The notes: generated from the letters alone by a model not told the origin. A stretch of 64,000 nucleotides of DNA from a virus (IMGVR_UViG_3300032213_001568:46527-110526), one strand, 5' to 3'. Shown: positions 1 through 9,160, numbered from the stretch's first letter. Numbers and translations are program-made.

Positions 1-1
1 T

Positions 2-373
2 GTTGGATTGTATGGATTTAAAGAATTATTTGACAACCTACCAGATGACTTGGAACAATTAATCATCCAAACTTCAAAGAACATTAAAGAAACAATCGCT
101 CTTGAAGTTCCTGAAAGTATTGGAAGATTTGATAAGTTACAAACACTTTTATTAGGTGGTATGGTTAAATCTGTTCCTGATAGTATTTGTAATTTGACGA
201 GTTTACTATTACTTGCTTTACCAAACAACCCTCAGTTAACGACTATTCCAGCGTGTATTAAAGATTTACCTATGTTAGGTTTCTTGAACGTAAGTGGTAG
301 TAATGTTAAACTTCCTGAAGAACTTAAAGATGTTTTACATGAGGAAGGTGATGGTTATTATTATGTAGTTTAA
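2..373 (+). CDS. Leucine-rich-repeat protein, 5' end missing
   Basis: The reading frame is open to the left edge of the window, so the gene probably starts outside; the only internal start is a TTG at 8. The visible ~123 residues hold about three leucine-rich repeats (motifs such as LPDDLEQLII, VPESIGRFDKLQTLLL and VPDSICNLTSLLLLAL). LRR proteins bind other proteins; no catalytic motif is visible and the partner is unknown. A second LRR-like segment occurs in the 6925 gene. The fold is clear; the function is not. Confidence 0.75.
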   Translation, partial: VGLYGFKELFDNLPDDLEQLIIQTSKNIKETIALEVPESIGRFDKLQTLLLGGMVKSVPDSICNLTSLLLLALPNNPQLTTIPACIKDLPMLGFLNVSGSNVKLPEELKDVLHEEGDGYYYVV

Positions 374-411
374 TAAATTAGTTATATCTTTGTTTCCTAA
401 TCTTACTGCCT

Positions 412-702
412 ATGAAAAATGTAGATGCGGAAATTTACTTAAATCAGTTGATAGGGTTCTTTGAAAAGAACCCCAACGACTTGATTGACTTAATCGGGAA
501 ACTTAAGAAAAATACTTTCTATGAAAGGGTTAAAGAAAAAGTTTACGAAAATCTTGATAATGGTTTGGAACTTATCCTTACCCAGCAACAACTTATTGAT
601 ATTGTTGTAGGTATGTACGATGAGACAAACAAAACTGTTAAACCATTAGAAATAAAAACACCTGTTATCAAAACAAATTACGGAATTATTTGGCTTAACT
701 AA
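412..702 (+). CDS. Small hypothetical protein (96 aa)
   Basis: Unrecognised. It is a charged, mostly helical small protein without a signal peptide or membrane segment. A -7 box TATCTTTG lies at 385-392, 19 nt before the ATG, but no TTG sits 20 nt upstream of it. The promoter of the next gene overlaps its 3' end. Its position in front of the DUF932 gene suggests an early accessory function, which is inference only. Confidence 0.7.
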   Translation: MKNVDAEIYLNQLIGFFEKNPNDLIDLIGKLKKNTFYERVKEKVYENLDNGLELILTQQQLIDIVVGMYDETNKTVKPLEIKTPVIKTNYGIIWLN

Positions 703-720
703 GAAACTGTTGTATATTTG
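690..720 (+). promoter_or_regulatory. Bacteroidetes-type promoter of the DUF932 gene
   Basis: TTG at 690-692, 20 nt, then TATATTTG at 713-720. The ATG is at 743, so the mRNA would have a leader of about 18-20 nt. Confidence 0.75.
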
Positions 721-742
721 TAGTCATAAATAAATAAACACT

Positions 743-1489
743 ATGAACCTACAAGATTTAAAAACAACAGTACCAGCATTATTCCAAACAGAAAAACTTT
801 CAAAATTGTCTGACCGTTACACTATGGTCCCTACCATTGATGTAGTTGACAAGTTCATCCAAAACGGATGGCAAGTAAGCGGAGCAAAACAAGTGGGTAA
901 GAGCTCATTTGGTAAACACCAAGTTCGTCTTCGTAACGCAGAACTTCCACAAGTAGGTGACTCGTTATTAGAGGCGGTAATCACCAACTCACACAACGGA
1001 AGTTCAACTCTTCAAGTAGGTGCAGGTTTATTCCGACTTGTATGTAGCAATGGTTTAACTGTTCCTGTATCAACCTTCGGGGACATGAAACAAACTCACT
1101 TGAACTTGAGTATGAGTGATGTTGAATTGATTACTGAGCAGTTCGTATTGAATACTCCAAAAATCCAAAAGTCAGTAACCCGTATGATGGAAGTGACTAT
1201 GGATACTGAAAGAAAGATTGACTTCGTATCTAAGGCGGTTGGTATCCGTTGGAAGAACACCGAGGATATCTCAACTCTAACTTTGGAAACAATCATTGAC
1301 CCACTTCGTGATGGTGATAGTGATGACAACCTTTGGACCACCTTCAACGTAGTACAAGAGAAGTTAATTCGTGGAGGGTTCATCAAACAACAAGGACGTA
1401 ACACTCGTTCAGTAAAGGGTATCCAATCCTTGAATATGGATAACATGATTAACACAAAACTTTGGGAACTAGCTGAAACATTTTGCTAA
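743..1489 (+). CDS. DUF932 family protein
   Basis: The 248-residue protein resembles the DUF932 / phage-plasmid-like family common on phages and plasmids. Visible signatures are the central HNGSSTLQVGAGLFRLVCSNG stretch followed by a helical C-terminal half with IQKSV and VGIRW. The family's biochemical role is unknown, though it is often near replication or recombination genes. The gene has its own promoter at 690-720 and overlaps the next start by one base (TAATG), so the two are translationally coupled. Confidence 0.8.
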   Translation: MNLQDLKTTVPALFQTEKLSKLSDRYTMVPTIDVVDKFIQNGWQVSGAKQVGKSSFGKHQVRLRNAELPQVGDSLLEAVITNSHNGSSTLQVGAGLFRLVCSNGLTVPVSTFGDMKQTHLNLSMSDVELITEQFVLNTPKIQKSVTRMMEVTMDTERKIDFVSKAVGIRWKNTEDISTLTLETIIDPLRDGDSDDNLWTTFNVVQEKLIRGGFIKQQGRNTRSVKGIQSLNMDNMINTKLWELAETFC

Positions 1490-3183
1490 TGGACAACCTA
1501 TTCACACTCATCAACGAAAAATATTATGTCGGTCACTATCTCCCCTACAATTCGGTGGGGGAGAATAATTCCGATTTTAATGAGGATGACGAGCCATTAT
1601 TTATATTACGTAAGTCAAATCCTAGAGACCATTTTGATGGTAAACATTTGTTTTATACGTTTGATAAATCTGTAAATGGTAGTAAAGAAGAGTTTGAAAA
1701 AAACTATGGTAATCCTCTTTGTGAGGTAACTGTACAAAGAAGTACTTTTGTTGTTGAGGAAAATGAGGATAAGATTTGCTTAAAAGTATTCTATTGTGGG
1801 AAACATAGAAAGGCTGGAGAAGTATTTTTTCGTAAAAGTACTAAACTAAACTACATTACGTTTAATAAGAAAACCAATATTTTTACGGTTGGTAAAAATA
1901 CTGAATACCATAAGAAAAGAGGTAAGGGTAAGAGTAGTGTTGTTAGACGTAATTCATTCCCGATATCGTTAACTACGGATGCTTATCATTCATTTATGAA
2001 TGGGTTAGATGATACCAAAACATACAATTTGGAGATTATCGAAGGTATTAATGTATTTTTATCTAAAATCGGAGCTGAAAAAGTTTTAAACTACACTGGG
2101 TTACCGATGTCTTTATTTGGATGTTTGTTGGACAAACAAGGTGTTAAAAAACCTGACAATTGGAGAGGGTATTACAATGTATATCCAAAACCAATTAAAA
2201 AAGACTATAAGAAATACGGATTTAAGATGGTTGATGCTTATATGAAATTAAACGATGTAAGTTCAGAGAAAATTAAAAAAGTATTACATAAAGTTCAAAA
2301 TCCTTGTTTCAAAAGTATTAAAATGTTGATGGATATCTTTGGGAGAGATTTTATTTTACAAAGACCTGAAGAAGAATTGTGTATTATTTTTAATACTAAA
2401 ATTGACGAATCACCATTTCAACCTGTAAGACATTACTTTGAAAATTTTAGTAAAAGGGATATGAGTAATTGTTATCAGATTTACTTAATATCTAAAACAG
2501 ACCATTTAGCATCTACTCATAGTTTTTACGACCACGTAAGATTTTTTGATGTTCTATCAAGAAACGAACCGATTAAATGGATGTCTAAAACTTTGAAAGA
2601 ATTTAATGCTGAACATACTATTTGGTCAGACAAAGTTGACTTTTATACCACAGGGAAATACTCAAGACAATATTCTAATGAATTTGTTGAACGAGTATCA
2701 AAACCAATAATAACAAGTGATAAAATTACATTTAACCCTCTTGTGTTACAAAGTAGTGAAGAATATGTTGATGAGTCAGTACACCAATCTAATTGTGTAA
2801 GAACTTATCAAAATAGACCTTCATCGTTAATTATATCACTTCGTAAAGAGAATGGTGATAGAGCGTCAATTGAATATAGGCCTTCAATTGGTAAGTTTGG
2901 TATGAATGAAAATCAACCAGTTAATTTCAAACGAGTTCAGACACTTGGAAGGTTTAATAATATGTTAGATGATACTTGGGATGATGCGATTTTTATATTA
3001 GATGTTAGATTAAAAAGTATTACTAGTAGAGTGTGGGGTAATCCTATTGCTGAGTTTGTTACTGGTGGTGGAAGAAAAGAATACAACTTTATTTTTGATA
3101 AAGACGGACAACTTAACTGGGAACATTTAACAAATTCAATTGACATTGGGGACGACTTACCTTACATTGACTTTGAATGGTAA
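1489..3183 (+). CDS. PcfJ-like protein
   Basis: This is a 564-residue protein; I chose the ATG at 1489, which overlaps the upstream stop, over a TTG two codons earlier. The C-terminal third (about residues 420-475) contains SVHQSNCVRTY followed by a beta-rich RASIEYRP segment, resembling the conserved core of PcfJ-like proteins found on conjugative plasmids and phages. PcfJ function is not established. The basic N-terminal half (KKRGKGKS near 145) could contact nucleic acid. It is coupled to DUF932, so they may act together. Confidence 0.65.
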   Translation: MDNLFTLINEKYYVGHYLPYNSVGENNSDFNEDDEPLFILRKSNPRDHFDGKHLFYTFDKSVNGSKEEFEKNYGNPLCEVTVQRSTFVVEENEDKICLKVFYCGKHRKAGEVFFRKSTKLNYITFNKKTNIFTVGKNTEYHKKRGKGKSSVVRRNSFPISLTTDAYHSFMNGLDDTKTYNLEIIEGINVFLSKIGAEKVLNYTGLPMSLFGCLLDKQGVKKPDNWRGYYNVYPKPIKKDYKKYGFKMVDAYMKLNDVSSEKIKKVLHKVQNPCFKSIKMLMDIFGRDFILQRPEEELCIIFNTKIDESPFQPVRHYFENFSKRDMSNCYQIYLISKTDHLASTHSFYDHVRFFDVLSRNEPIKWMSKTLKEFNAEHTIWSDKVDFYTTGKYSRQYSNEFVERVSKPIITSDKITFNPLVLQSSEEYVDESVHQSNCVRTYQNRPSSLIISLRKENGDRASIEYRPSIGKFGMNENQPVNFKRVQTLGRFNNMLDDTWDDAIFILDVRLKSITSRVWGNPIAEFVTGGGRKEYNFIFDKDGQLNWEHLTNSIDIGDDLPYIDFEW

Positions 3184-3518
3184 ACGAAAAAAAGATATTT
3201 CTATTTGAGGATAGATTGTTGGATAAAGAAGGACTTTTATCGATTCTTCAGTTATCTGATGGACACAATCTTTTACCTAATGACTTTTTGAAAAGAGATA
3301 ACATAGAAAAAGTTTTTATCAACTCAATCATGTATAGTGATGGTGAGGTTTATTCCGATTTAATATGTAAACTACCTAACGGTAGTTTCATTTATTTATC
3401 TAAAGCTGATGGGGTTGAGTATAAAGTAAAATTATATTATAATGCCGACAAGTTGAGTGAGGTTAAGTTCTTCTTAACTCAAATTTTGAAACAAAAAAAG
3501 GAAAGTAAAAATATTTAA
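3177..3518 (+). CDS. Hypothetical protein (113 aa)
   Basis: Unrecognised, with no membrane segment or signal peptide. The ATG at 3177 lies inside the end of the PcfJ-like gene (7-base overlap), and the stop is 4 bases before the thioredoxin gene, so it belongs to the same operon. Confidence 0.75.
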   Translation: MVNEKKIFLFEDRLLDKEGLLSILQLSDGHNLLPNDFLKRDNIEKVFINSIMYSDGEVYSDLICKLPNGSFIYLSKADGVEYKVKLYYNADKLSEVKFFLTQILKQKKESKNI

Positions 3519-3522
3519 AAGT

Positions 3523-3828
3523 ATGGAACAATTAACAAGTAGTCAGATACAAGAAAAGATTAACAACGGGGAAGATTTTATTTTAAAGATGTATGCCACA
3601 TGGTGTGGTCCCTGTAAACAATTAACAGAAGAATTAAAGAAAATTACAACTGATGTGCCAATCTATGAATTTGATGTTGAAAGTGATATTTTCTTTTCAA
3701 AGAGTTTGGGTGTTAGAAACGTACCAGTTTTAAAATTCTATAAAGAAGGTGTTGATACACACACAATGGTTGGTTTAAAACCTGCTGATATAGTATCATC
3801 ATTAATCCTTGAACACATTGAAAACTAA
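3523..3828 (+). CDS. Thioredoxin
   Basis: A 101-residue, single-domain cytoplasmic thioredoxin. The active site WCGPCK is at about residues 27-32, and the cis-proline appears in RNVPVLKFY near residue 70. Thioredoxins reduce protein disulfides and feed ribonucleotide reductase; phage thioredoxins usually support dNTP synthesis or redox control. It overlaps the following glutaredoxin start by one base (TAATG), forming a redox pair. Confidence 0.93.
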   Translation: MEQLTSSQIQEKINNGEDFILKMYATWCGPCKQLTEELKKITTDVPIYEFDVESDIFFSKSLGVRNVPVLKFYKEGVDTHTMVGLKPADIVSSLILEHIEN

Positions 3829-4100
3829 TGGCTAATTTATTGGTAGCATACACAATGAAAGGATGTCATTGGTGTACGGAGTTTAAAAAACAACTCAAAG
3901 AAAACAAAATTAAGTTTAAAGAAAGAGACATTGAAAAATACGAAGAGGAATATAACCTTTTTGTTGAAGTGACTGGTAACGATTTTGTTCCAGCATTTAT
4001 GATTGTGGATACTGTAACAGAAGATGCTAAATTATTTGCTCCTGACAGAGATTTTCAAGATATCAACGAAGCTGTTGGAATTATCAAAAATATTTTGTAG
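3828..4100 (+). CDS. Glutaredoxin-like protein
   Basis: A 90-residue protein with the thioredoxin fold and an N-terminal redox motif CHWC (residues 13-16), followed by the helix and strand order of glutaredoxins (KERDIEKYEEEY) and a cis-proline segment DFVPAFMI. CHWC differs from the common CPYC but keeps both cysteines, so a dithiol mechanism is expected. It is coupled to the thioredoxin gene and probably helps reduce ribonucleotide reductase or other thiols. Confidence 0.85.
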   Translation: MANLLVAYTMKGCHWCTEFKKQLKENKIKFKERDIEKYEEEYNLFVEVTGNDFVPAFMIVDTVTEDAKLFAPDRDFQDINEAVGIIKNIL

Positions 4101-4105
4101 TTTTG
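4075..4105 (+). promoter_or_regulatory. Leaderless-type promoter
   Basis: TTG at 4075-4077, 20 nt, TAGTTTTG at 4098-4105, then 4 nt to the ATG at 4110. It overlaps the end of the glutaredoxin gene. Confidence 0.8.
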
Positions 4106-4109
4106 TTCC

Positions 4110-4637
4110 ATGAAGGAACTAACATTTAAAAAGAAAGGGGTAGTTCATACCCCTTTGACATTTTGGCAAGTTGACCCAACATCAAAGATTGCTATCTATC
4201 AAGGTGGAAGAGGGGCTCGTCCTGATTTGGATTTCATAGTAAAACATAAGGAAGAAGGTAAGAGACTACGAACACCATCACATACACATTGGATTGTTGA
4301 TTTGATTGCTAAGAAACAATGCGCTCCGAATGTTATTGTAGGATTTATTGACGACCTGATAAAAATCTATGATGAAACCGAACCATTTAATTGTGAGACA
4401 TCAAGAGACACCTACCAATTACAGTATGTTAATAAACTCACACCAAAGTATCTTGCGTTACAAGGATGTGGTTATTATTCTATTGAAGTTTTAATTTCTT
4501 TTGTTGAGTTGTTTTCCAAGTGTGAAAAACAAACACCAGGTGCCTTCATGTTCCGAAACCTATTGGTGATGGTTAAGCAATATATTGATGGTGAAAGAGA
4601 CTTCTACCAAATCGTTGGTTATTCTAAACGTGTTTAA
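4110..4637 (+). CDS. Hypothetical protein (175 aa)
   Basis: Unrecognised soluble protein. Conserved-looking patches include YQGGRGARPDLDF (about 30-42) and RTPSHTHWIVDLI (about 54-66). The start is fixed by a promoter whose -7 box ends 4 nt before the ATG, implying a leaderless mRNA. Its 3' end meets the convergent minus-strand gene with a 4-base overlap. Confidence 0.8.
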   Translation: MKELTFKKKGVVHTPLTFWQVDPTSKIAIYQGGRGARPDLDFIVKHKEEGKRLRTPSHTHWIVDLIAKKQCAPNVIVGFIDDLIKIYDETEPFNCETSRDTYQLQYVNKLTPKYLALQGCGYYSIEVLISFVELFSKCEKQTPGAFMFRNLLVMVKQYIDGERDFYQIVGYSKRV

Positions 4638-5266
4638 ATAACGTTCAGGAACAATTTAGAAGGTAGTTGGTAGTCATCTGATACCTTACCTTCAAAGTTG
4701 TCGTTTAATATAGATAATAGAAGTTCTGAACTATAGTAACTATCTGATTTTACCTTTGTGAACTTCAGGTTACCCTCATTACTTTCAAATTCTAATCTAA
4801 GGTTTCTGAACTTAAAGTACGGTTGTGATTTCTCCGAGATTTTATAAAGGTAAGAATAAAGATTACCTAAATAGTTTTTAGAATATCCGTGAGGGAATGT
4901 TGATTGTATTGTTATTGATGATAGATTGTTTGTTGTGAAAGTTTCAGGATATTCAAATACGAATTTGGTATCCTCAAAGTTAGTGTCTTTGGTGTCGTAA
5001 TCTATGATGTCTAATGTTTTAAGGTTAAGTCCTGTTAGGTCTGAATAGTTATCTTGGTGTTCTTCTATGAACTTATCTGTAATGTTGTTAAGAACAAGAA
5101 CGTTTGGGTTCTTTGTATAACCTTTAATTATGAATAGACTATTACAATCAACGACGGATAGTTTAGTTTTGTAAGTGTTATTTTCACTTACTTCTTGACA
5201 TAAGAAATCTGCAAACTTATTAACAAATTCCTGATTTAAAATACAACTCTCTTTTTCCATATTCAA
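4634..5266 (-). CDS. Hypothetical protein (210 aa)
   Basis: Unrecognised. It is acidic and soluble, rich in Asn, Asp and Ser, with no membrane segment. It converges on and overlaps the end of the plus-strand gene at 4110. The 200 bases upstream (5267-5467) are AT-rich; I see no gene and no clear promoter box there. Confidence 0.75.
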   Translation of the reverse strand: MNMEKESCILNQEFVNKFADFLCQEVSENNTYKTKLSVVDCNSLFIIKGYTKNPNVLVLNNITDKFIEEHQDNYSDLTGLNLKTLDIIDYDTKDTNFEDTKFVFEYPETFTTNNLSSITIQSTFPHGYSKNYLGNLYSYLYKISEKSQPYFKFRNLRLEFESNEGNLKFTKVKSDSYYSSELLLSILNDNFEGKVSDDYQLPSKLFLNVI

Positions 5267-5467
5267 TTTTAGAACTAAAATTTTAAAGGTTAAAGTCTAA
5301 ATTATTTTCTATTGTATTTAAAATATTCTTTTCTGTCTCGGATGACTAAAGAAACGTTAAAAAATAAAAATATTGAAATAAAAATTAAACTAATCATACC
5401 AATATATAGGTATAGAATGTTGAAAGTGTGTTAAGGAATTATTAACAAATCTTGAATAAATTTATTA

Positions 5468-6580
5468 TTATAAATAACTATTAAACTCAATATTAAGACA
5501 TTTTTTAACGTCACCAAAATCAGGGTAGTCAGGAACTCTACCAGAATTCAACCAATTTAAGTCACCATTATCAAATAAGTTTTTAAGTAAGTCGAGATAA
5601 CCTCTGAAATAATTTAAATTTTCATATTGGTTATTTACGTTACTTTCAAGCCAAAGTTTAATATTATAATGAGCGGTTTTTGTTACTTCATATCTTACAC
5701 CATATCTATCTGTGTATCCAGTTCTAGAGTTGTTGTATTTTTTGTATTTATACTCTTCTGATTTTTTATTATCAATAACCTCACCGACTAATTGTCCTAT
5801 AAGTGATTCATACAATTCGTTAGCATAAACCGACGAATAACAATTTGAGTATAATGAGTATAAATCATGGTTCAGGTCTAAACTAAGATTATTCAAACAA
5901 TATTCCAAACAATCGTTGTCATTAATAATTTGTGTTACAATATTCTCATCTAATTTAAGTGTTGACTCATCACCTTGTTCTTTAGCTAAATCTTCTATGA
6001 ATTCAGGTGTTTTATATCCAACAGATAACTCACCAAGTTTAAGTAATTCTTCTTTAAGATAATTTTTTATTTGTTGTTGGTATTCTGGTTCTAGGTCTTC
6101 ATAAACATCTTTGAATACATCATTTGTTAAATCATCATAAAAATAACCATCATAATCCCCATTTAATATTTCGGCAATTCTATCTTCACTAATATCGTTT
6201 CTACCACTACTAAAGAATTGTGCTAGTTCACCGGAATCTTCTAAATCAACATAATATTTTCCATCAATTTCAGTTATATCTGAAAATTCCATTTCCATCA
6301 TCTTATAGATATAATTTGGGTCTTTTTGTATTAATTGATAAATTATTTTATTTTGATAATCCGACCAATCACTATTAAAAGGGTCAATGTAATGTGTTAA
6401 ATTATTTTTAATTATTAACTCAAAAAATTTATCAAAACTACCCATGGCATTTTCAATATCCTCTTCAGTAACATCTCCGTTTTGGAATAGAGTAATAAGT
6501 TTTACTAACTTATTTTGGAAACCTGTTAGTACGGGTTTTTCCTCTTCTTCGTTTAATTTTTTGAAAATTTTAAATTCCAT
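5468..6580 (-). CDS. Large acidic hypothetical protein (370 aa)
   Basis: Unrecognised. The protein is very acidic, mostly helical and rich in Tyr and Asn. It begins MEFKIFKKLNEEEEKP, a looser version of the charged N-terminal tag seen on many proteins here, with a possible L-x-E processing site. The start is preceded by the TATTTATA motif (minus strand, 6584-6591), as for other tag-bearing genes. I infer a late, possibly virion-associated protein, with low certainty. Confidence 0.75.
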   Translation of the reverse strand: MEFKIFKKLNEEEEKPVLTGFQNKLVKLITLFQNGDVTEEDIENAMGSFDKFFELIIKNNLTHYIDPFNSDWSDYQNKIIYQLIQKDPNYIYKMMEMEFSDITEIDGKYYVDLEDSGELAQFFSSGRNDISEDRIAEILNGDYDGYFYDDLTNDVFKDVYEDLEPEYQQQIKNYLKEELLKLGELSVGYKTPEFIEDLAKEQGDESTLKLDENIVTQIINDNDCLEYCLNNLSLDLNHDLYSLYSNCYSSVYANELYESLIGQLVGEVIDNKKSEEYKYKKYNNSRTGYTDRYGVRYEVTKTAHYNIKLWLESNVNNQYENLNYFRGYLDLLKNLFDNGDLNWLNSGRVPDYPDFGDVKKCLNIEFNSYL

Positions 6581-6583
6581 AAT

Positions 6584-6591
6584 TATAAATA
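6584..6591 (-). promoter_or_regulatory. TATTTATA motif, candidate late promoter
   Basis: TATTTATA read on the minus strand, 3 nt before the start of the 370-aa gene. Confidence 0.45.
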
Positions 6592-6592
6592 T

Positions 6593-6618
6593 AAAAAAAG
6601 GGGAAAAATTCCCCTTTT
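6593..6618 (-). terminator. Rho-independent terminator
   Basis: On the minus strand, AAAAGGGGAA and TTCCCCTTTT form a hairpin followed by a T-run. It closes the small Cys/Gly-peptide operon before the next minus-strand gene. Confidence 0.8.
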
Positions 6619-6642
6619 AGTTTTCTTATGTTGCGGGAAAGA

Positions 6643-6684
6643 TTATTTTCCACATCCGCAACCACCACCGCCGTTGTTTTTCAT
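6643..6684 (-). CDS. 13-residue Gly/Cys peptide (candidate)
   Basis: A 14-codon frame encodes MKNNGGGGCGCGK. It lies between the 41-aa Cys peptide gene and a terminator, in the same orientation. The GC-rich Gly/Cys run is unusual in such AT-rich DNA and echoes the MGCGC start of its neighbour, which argues against chance. It might bind a metal through its two cysteines. Coding status is uncertain because of its size. Confidence 0.4.
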   Translation of the reverse strand: MKNNGGGGCGCGK

Positions 6685-6708
6685 TGTTCTTAATTTATTT
6701 GAGGTTTA

Positions 6709-6834
6709 TTACTTTTTCTTGTTTTTGTTGTAGTACTTATCAATAGTACTCTGAACTGCGTTTTTAATACTTTCAGTTCTTAACTTTTTCACCTGTTCAG
6801 GTGAAGCGTTTTGTTTTTTACATCCACAGCCCAT
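6709..6834 (-). CDS. Small MGCGC-starting protein (41 aa)
   Basis: The frame encodes a 41-residue, lysine-rich helical peptide beginning MGCGCKKQ, with two cysteines at positions 3 and 5. There is no signal peptide, so the cysteines may bind metal or form a disulfide. It is followed by the 13-residue GGGGCGC peptide and a terminator, which looks like a two-gene transcript. Function unknown. Confidence 0.6.
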   Translation of the reverse strand: MGCGCKKQNASPEQVKKLRTESIKNAVQSTIDKYYNKNKKK

Positions 6835-6924
6835 ATTGTTGGTATTTTATTATAAATATTTACCACATGTGATTTAATAGTAAATAATATAGTTATTTTA
6901 ATATTTATTAATATAATTTTTATC

Positions 6925-8223
6925 ATGAGAGTTAATATAGATATATCACAAATACAAAAGGTTGTTCAGATGTTGGTTGAGGAAGAAGGACAAGAGAGTG
7001 TTGTTATAACACCTGAGCAATATATTAATTTTTTAAAGTTCACTAATTATAACGGTAAATTGGTTCAAAATATGAAACAATTCAGAGGTAAAAGGATTGT
7101 TATTGATGGTGATTTAAGTCTGAGAGGTACGGATGCTAATAACATCACAAATATCACAGTTAATGGTGGTTTAGATTTATCATACACTCAAGTTAATTCT
7201 CTTGAGGGAGTTAAATACAAGCATATTTCAACATATGGAACACCGTATGAAAAAATTCAAATCAAAAAACAAAGACAGATTGAATTAGCCAAACAAAACG
7301 ATTTACGACAAGAGGACGAGTGGAATTTAGAAACTGCTACAAGTGATATTGCGATTTTAGCAAATGTTTTATTTGAGTATCTGACTTCATCTTTTGGTCT
7401 TTATGAAGCTAAAGAACCTAATCATGATACAAGGTTACAAGAACTTTATGCTGAAAAAGAAAGAATGGAAGAAATTGAAAGAGAAACAGAAGATAATGAA
7501 AATCTGATGGATTTAGAGGCAGTTGAAGAAGAAATTGAAGACCTTGAAAAAAGAATTGACGTATATAACTTGGTTTATGCCTACAAATATTATAGTATGA
7601 GAGTTTTCTATGTGTTAACCAATGACTTAGAAGAATCAAAAGAAAGATGGGCGGTTGGTGGTGATTATGATACCCACATGTCGGCATATGAAAGAATTGA
7701 TGAATTGATTGATGATATTGGAATAAAAGGTTTTAATTCAAGTTTTGTTGAAGATTATATTGATATTGAAGAACTTAAGGAAACTTTTAGAGAAGATGAA
7801 GAAAATAATGTTAGAGAAAACCTTGAAGACTATTTTGATGAAGATGAGTTTGAATATTCAGACCCGGAAGTTCAAAAAAGAATTGATGAACTTGAAGCGA
7901 GATTGGAAGATTCTGAAATAGACCAAGAAGAAGCTGATGAATTAAATGAAGAACTTGATGAGTTAAAAGATAGTGATAAAACTATTCCTGAAAATTTAAT
8001 TGAGGAAAAGGTTGAAGATTTAATTAGTGATTTGGTTGATGACCCAATGAGCGTAATAGAAAACTACGGTTTGGAAATTGAAAATTATATAGACACACGA
8101 GCATTCAAAGAAGGATTACTTCAATCTGATGGTATCGGTCACACATTGAACACTTACAATGGTGATTACGATACTATTGAATTTAATGATGAAACATATT
8201 ACATTTTACAAATAGAAGGGTAA
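6925..8223 (+). CDS. Acidic coiled-coil protein with a short LRR-like segment
   Basis: A 432-residue protein in three parts. Residues 1-60 start MRVNIDISQIQKVVQMLVEE, related to the window's N-terminal tags. Residues ~60-105 form an LRR/beta-solenoid-like stretch (GDLSLRG, GGLDLSYTQV). The rest is very acidic coiled coil (long E/D/L runs at ~150-190 and ~290-350). It is preceded by TATTTATT at 6902-6909 and followed 2 bases later by the next gene. Probably structural or scaffold-like; no enzyme motif is seen. Confidence 0.8.
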   Translation: MRVNIDISQIQKVVQMLVEEEGQESVVITPEQYINFLKFTNYNGKLVQNMKQFRGKRIVIDGDLSLRGTDANNITNITVNGGLDLSYTQVNSLEGVKYKHISTYGTPYEKIQIKKQRQIELAKQNDLRQEDEWNLETATSDIAILANVLFEYLTSSFGLYEAKEPNHDTRLQELYAEKERMEEIERETEDNENLMDLEAVEEEIEDLEKRIDVYNLVYAYKYYSMRVFYVLTNDLEESKERWAVGGDYDTHMSAYERIDELIDDIGIKGFNSSFVEDYIDIEELKETFREDEENNVRENLEDYFDEDEFEYSDPEVQKRIDELEARLEDSEIDQEEADELNEELDELKDSDKTIPENLIEEKVEDLISDLVDDPMSVIENYGLEIENYIDTRAFKEGLLQSDGIGHTLNTYNGDYDTIEFNDETYYILQIEG

Positions 8224-8224
8224 A

Positions 8225-8986
8225 ATGGAAACCAAACCAAAAAAAAGAAGAACGAAAAAAAATAATCATTTCAGATTAACGACAGACTGGTTATTAACAG
8301 AACCAATTGACTACGAACACAAATATTATATGTTGATGGACTTTTTAAAGTTCTGTGACGATAAGATTGAGAAGTTTGAGTTATATCCATTATTTAGTGA
8401 AATGTCATTACACTTGGCTAATCTACAAGTGATGTCTTCGGAATTTAAATATATTGTTGTTAATAAGAAGTTTGAAGTTATTGATGATGAAATATTAATT
8501 AATGAACTTAAATTCACACCCATCCCAAAATTAAATGATGATGAGTTGGAAGAATTAAATAAGATATTAAAATATGCAGGACCAAAGTTTTTTGAATACT
8601 TTAATGTTATCAAAGCTCTTTGGACATTAACCTACGACTCGGTTTCAATCAAACACACCAACGAAAATAAAAAACAGAATTTAGAAAGAGGTTACTTCTT
8701 CACACTTAACGGAAACAACAAAAAGATTTGGAAGTATACAACTGGTGGTATTGATACTGTTAAACACGACAGTAAGTTTGCGGTTCAGTTAATATTTGAT
8801 GGGGAAAGTAAGAAGGTAATTAGAACAATATTAAATGAGTTAACTCAAGATATAAGTTTACCCATCTTTGAATTAATGTCATCCAATGACTTACCATTTG
8901 AGAATACACTCCTACCCATCTTTAAAAGAAAGGTATTAAGTTACATAGTTCAGAAAAAAACAATTGTAAATCTAAAGAAAAATTAA
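8225..8986 (+). CDS. Hypothetical protein (253 aa) with basic N-terminus
   Basis: Unrecognised. The N-terminus is strongly basic (KPKKRRTKKNN) and could bind nucleic acid or the capsid interior; the remainder is an alpha/beta domain with a regular helical pattern. It lies 2 bases after the acidic coiled-coil gene, so the two are co-transcribed, and an acidic/basic pair might interact. The next promoter lies inside its 3' end. Confidence 0.75.
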   Translation: METKPKKRRTKKNNHFRLTTDWLLTEPIDYEHKYYMLMDFLKFCDDKIEKFELYPLFSEMSLHLANLQVMSSEFKYIVVNKKFEVIDDEILINELKFTPIPKLNDDELEELNKILKYAGPKFFEYFNVIKALWTLTYDSVSIKHTNENKKQNLERGYFFTLNGNNKKIWKYTTGGIDTVKHDSKFAVQLIFDGESKKVIRTILNELTQDISLPIFELMSSNDLPFENTLLPIFKRKVLSYIVQKKTIVNLKKN

Positions 8987-8994
8987 TACTTTTG
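8964..8994 (+). promoter_or_regulatory. Leaderless-type promoter of the methyltransferase operon
   Basis: TTG at 8964-8966, 20 nt, TACTTTTG at 8987-8994, then 4 nt to the ATG at 8999. Confidence 0.82.
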
Positions 8995-8998
8995 TAAT

Positions 8999-9160
8999 AT
9001 GGGATTCAACAAAAAAATAATAGGGGAAGAACAAATCAAAAGTTTAGAAAAAGATTTAACTATTATTAATTACTATCTCAAAGCCGATTCCATCATTTTT
9101 ACAAATAACAACGTTGCTAAAAAATTTAAAGAGTATGAGAAACAATATAGACCCGTATGA
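8999..9160 (+). CDS. Small hypothetical protein (53 aa)
   Basis: The protein is MGFNKKIIGEEQIKSLEK followed by a helical tail. The start is supported by a complete promoter whose -7 box ends 4 nt upstream. It begins with an I-G-E-E-Q version of the window's recurrent N-terminal tag. The next gene starts inside it (26-base overlap). It opens the operon that runs through DUF3310 to the methyltransferase. Confidence 0.7.
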   Translation: MGFNKKIIGEEQIKSLEKDLTIINYYLKADSIIFTNNNVAKKFKEYEKQYRPV

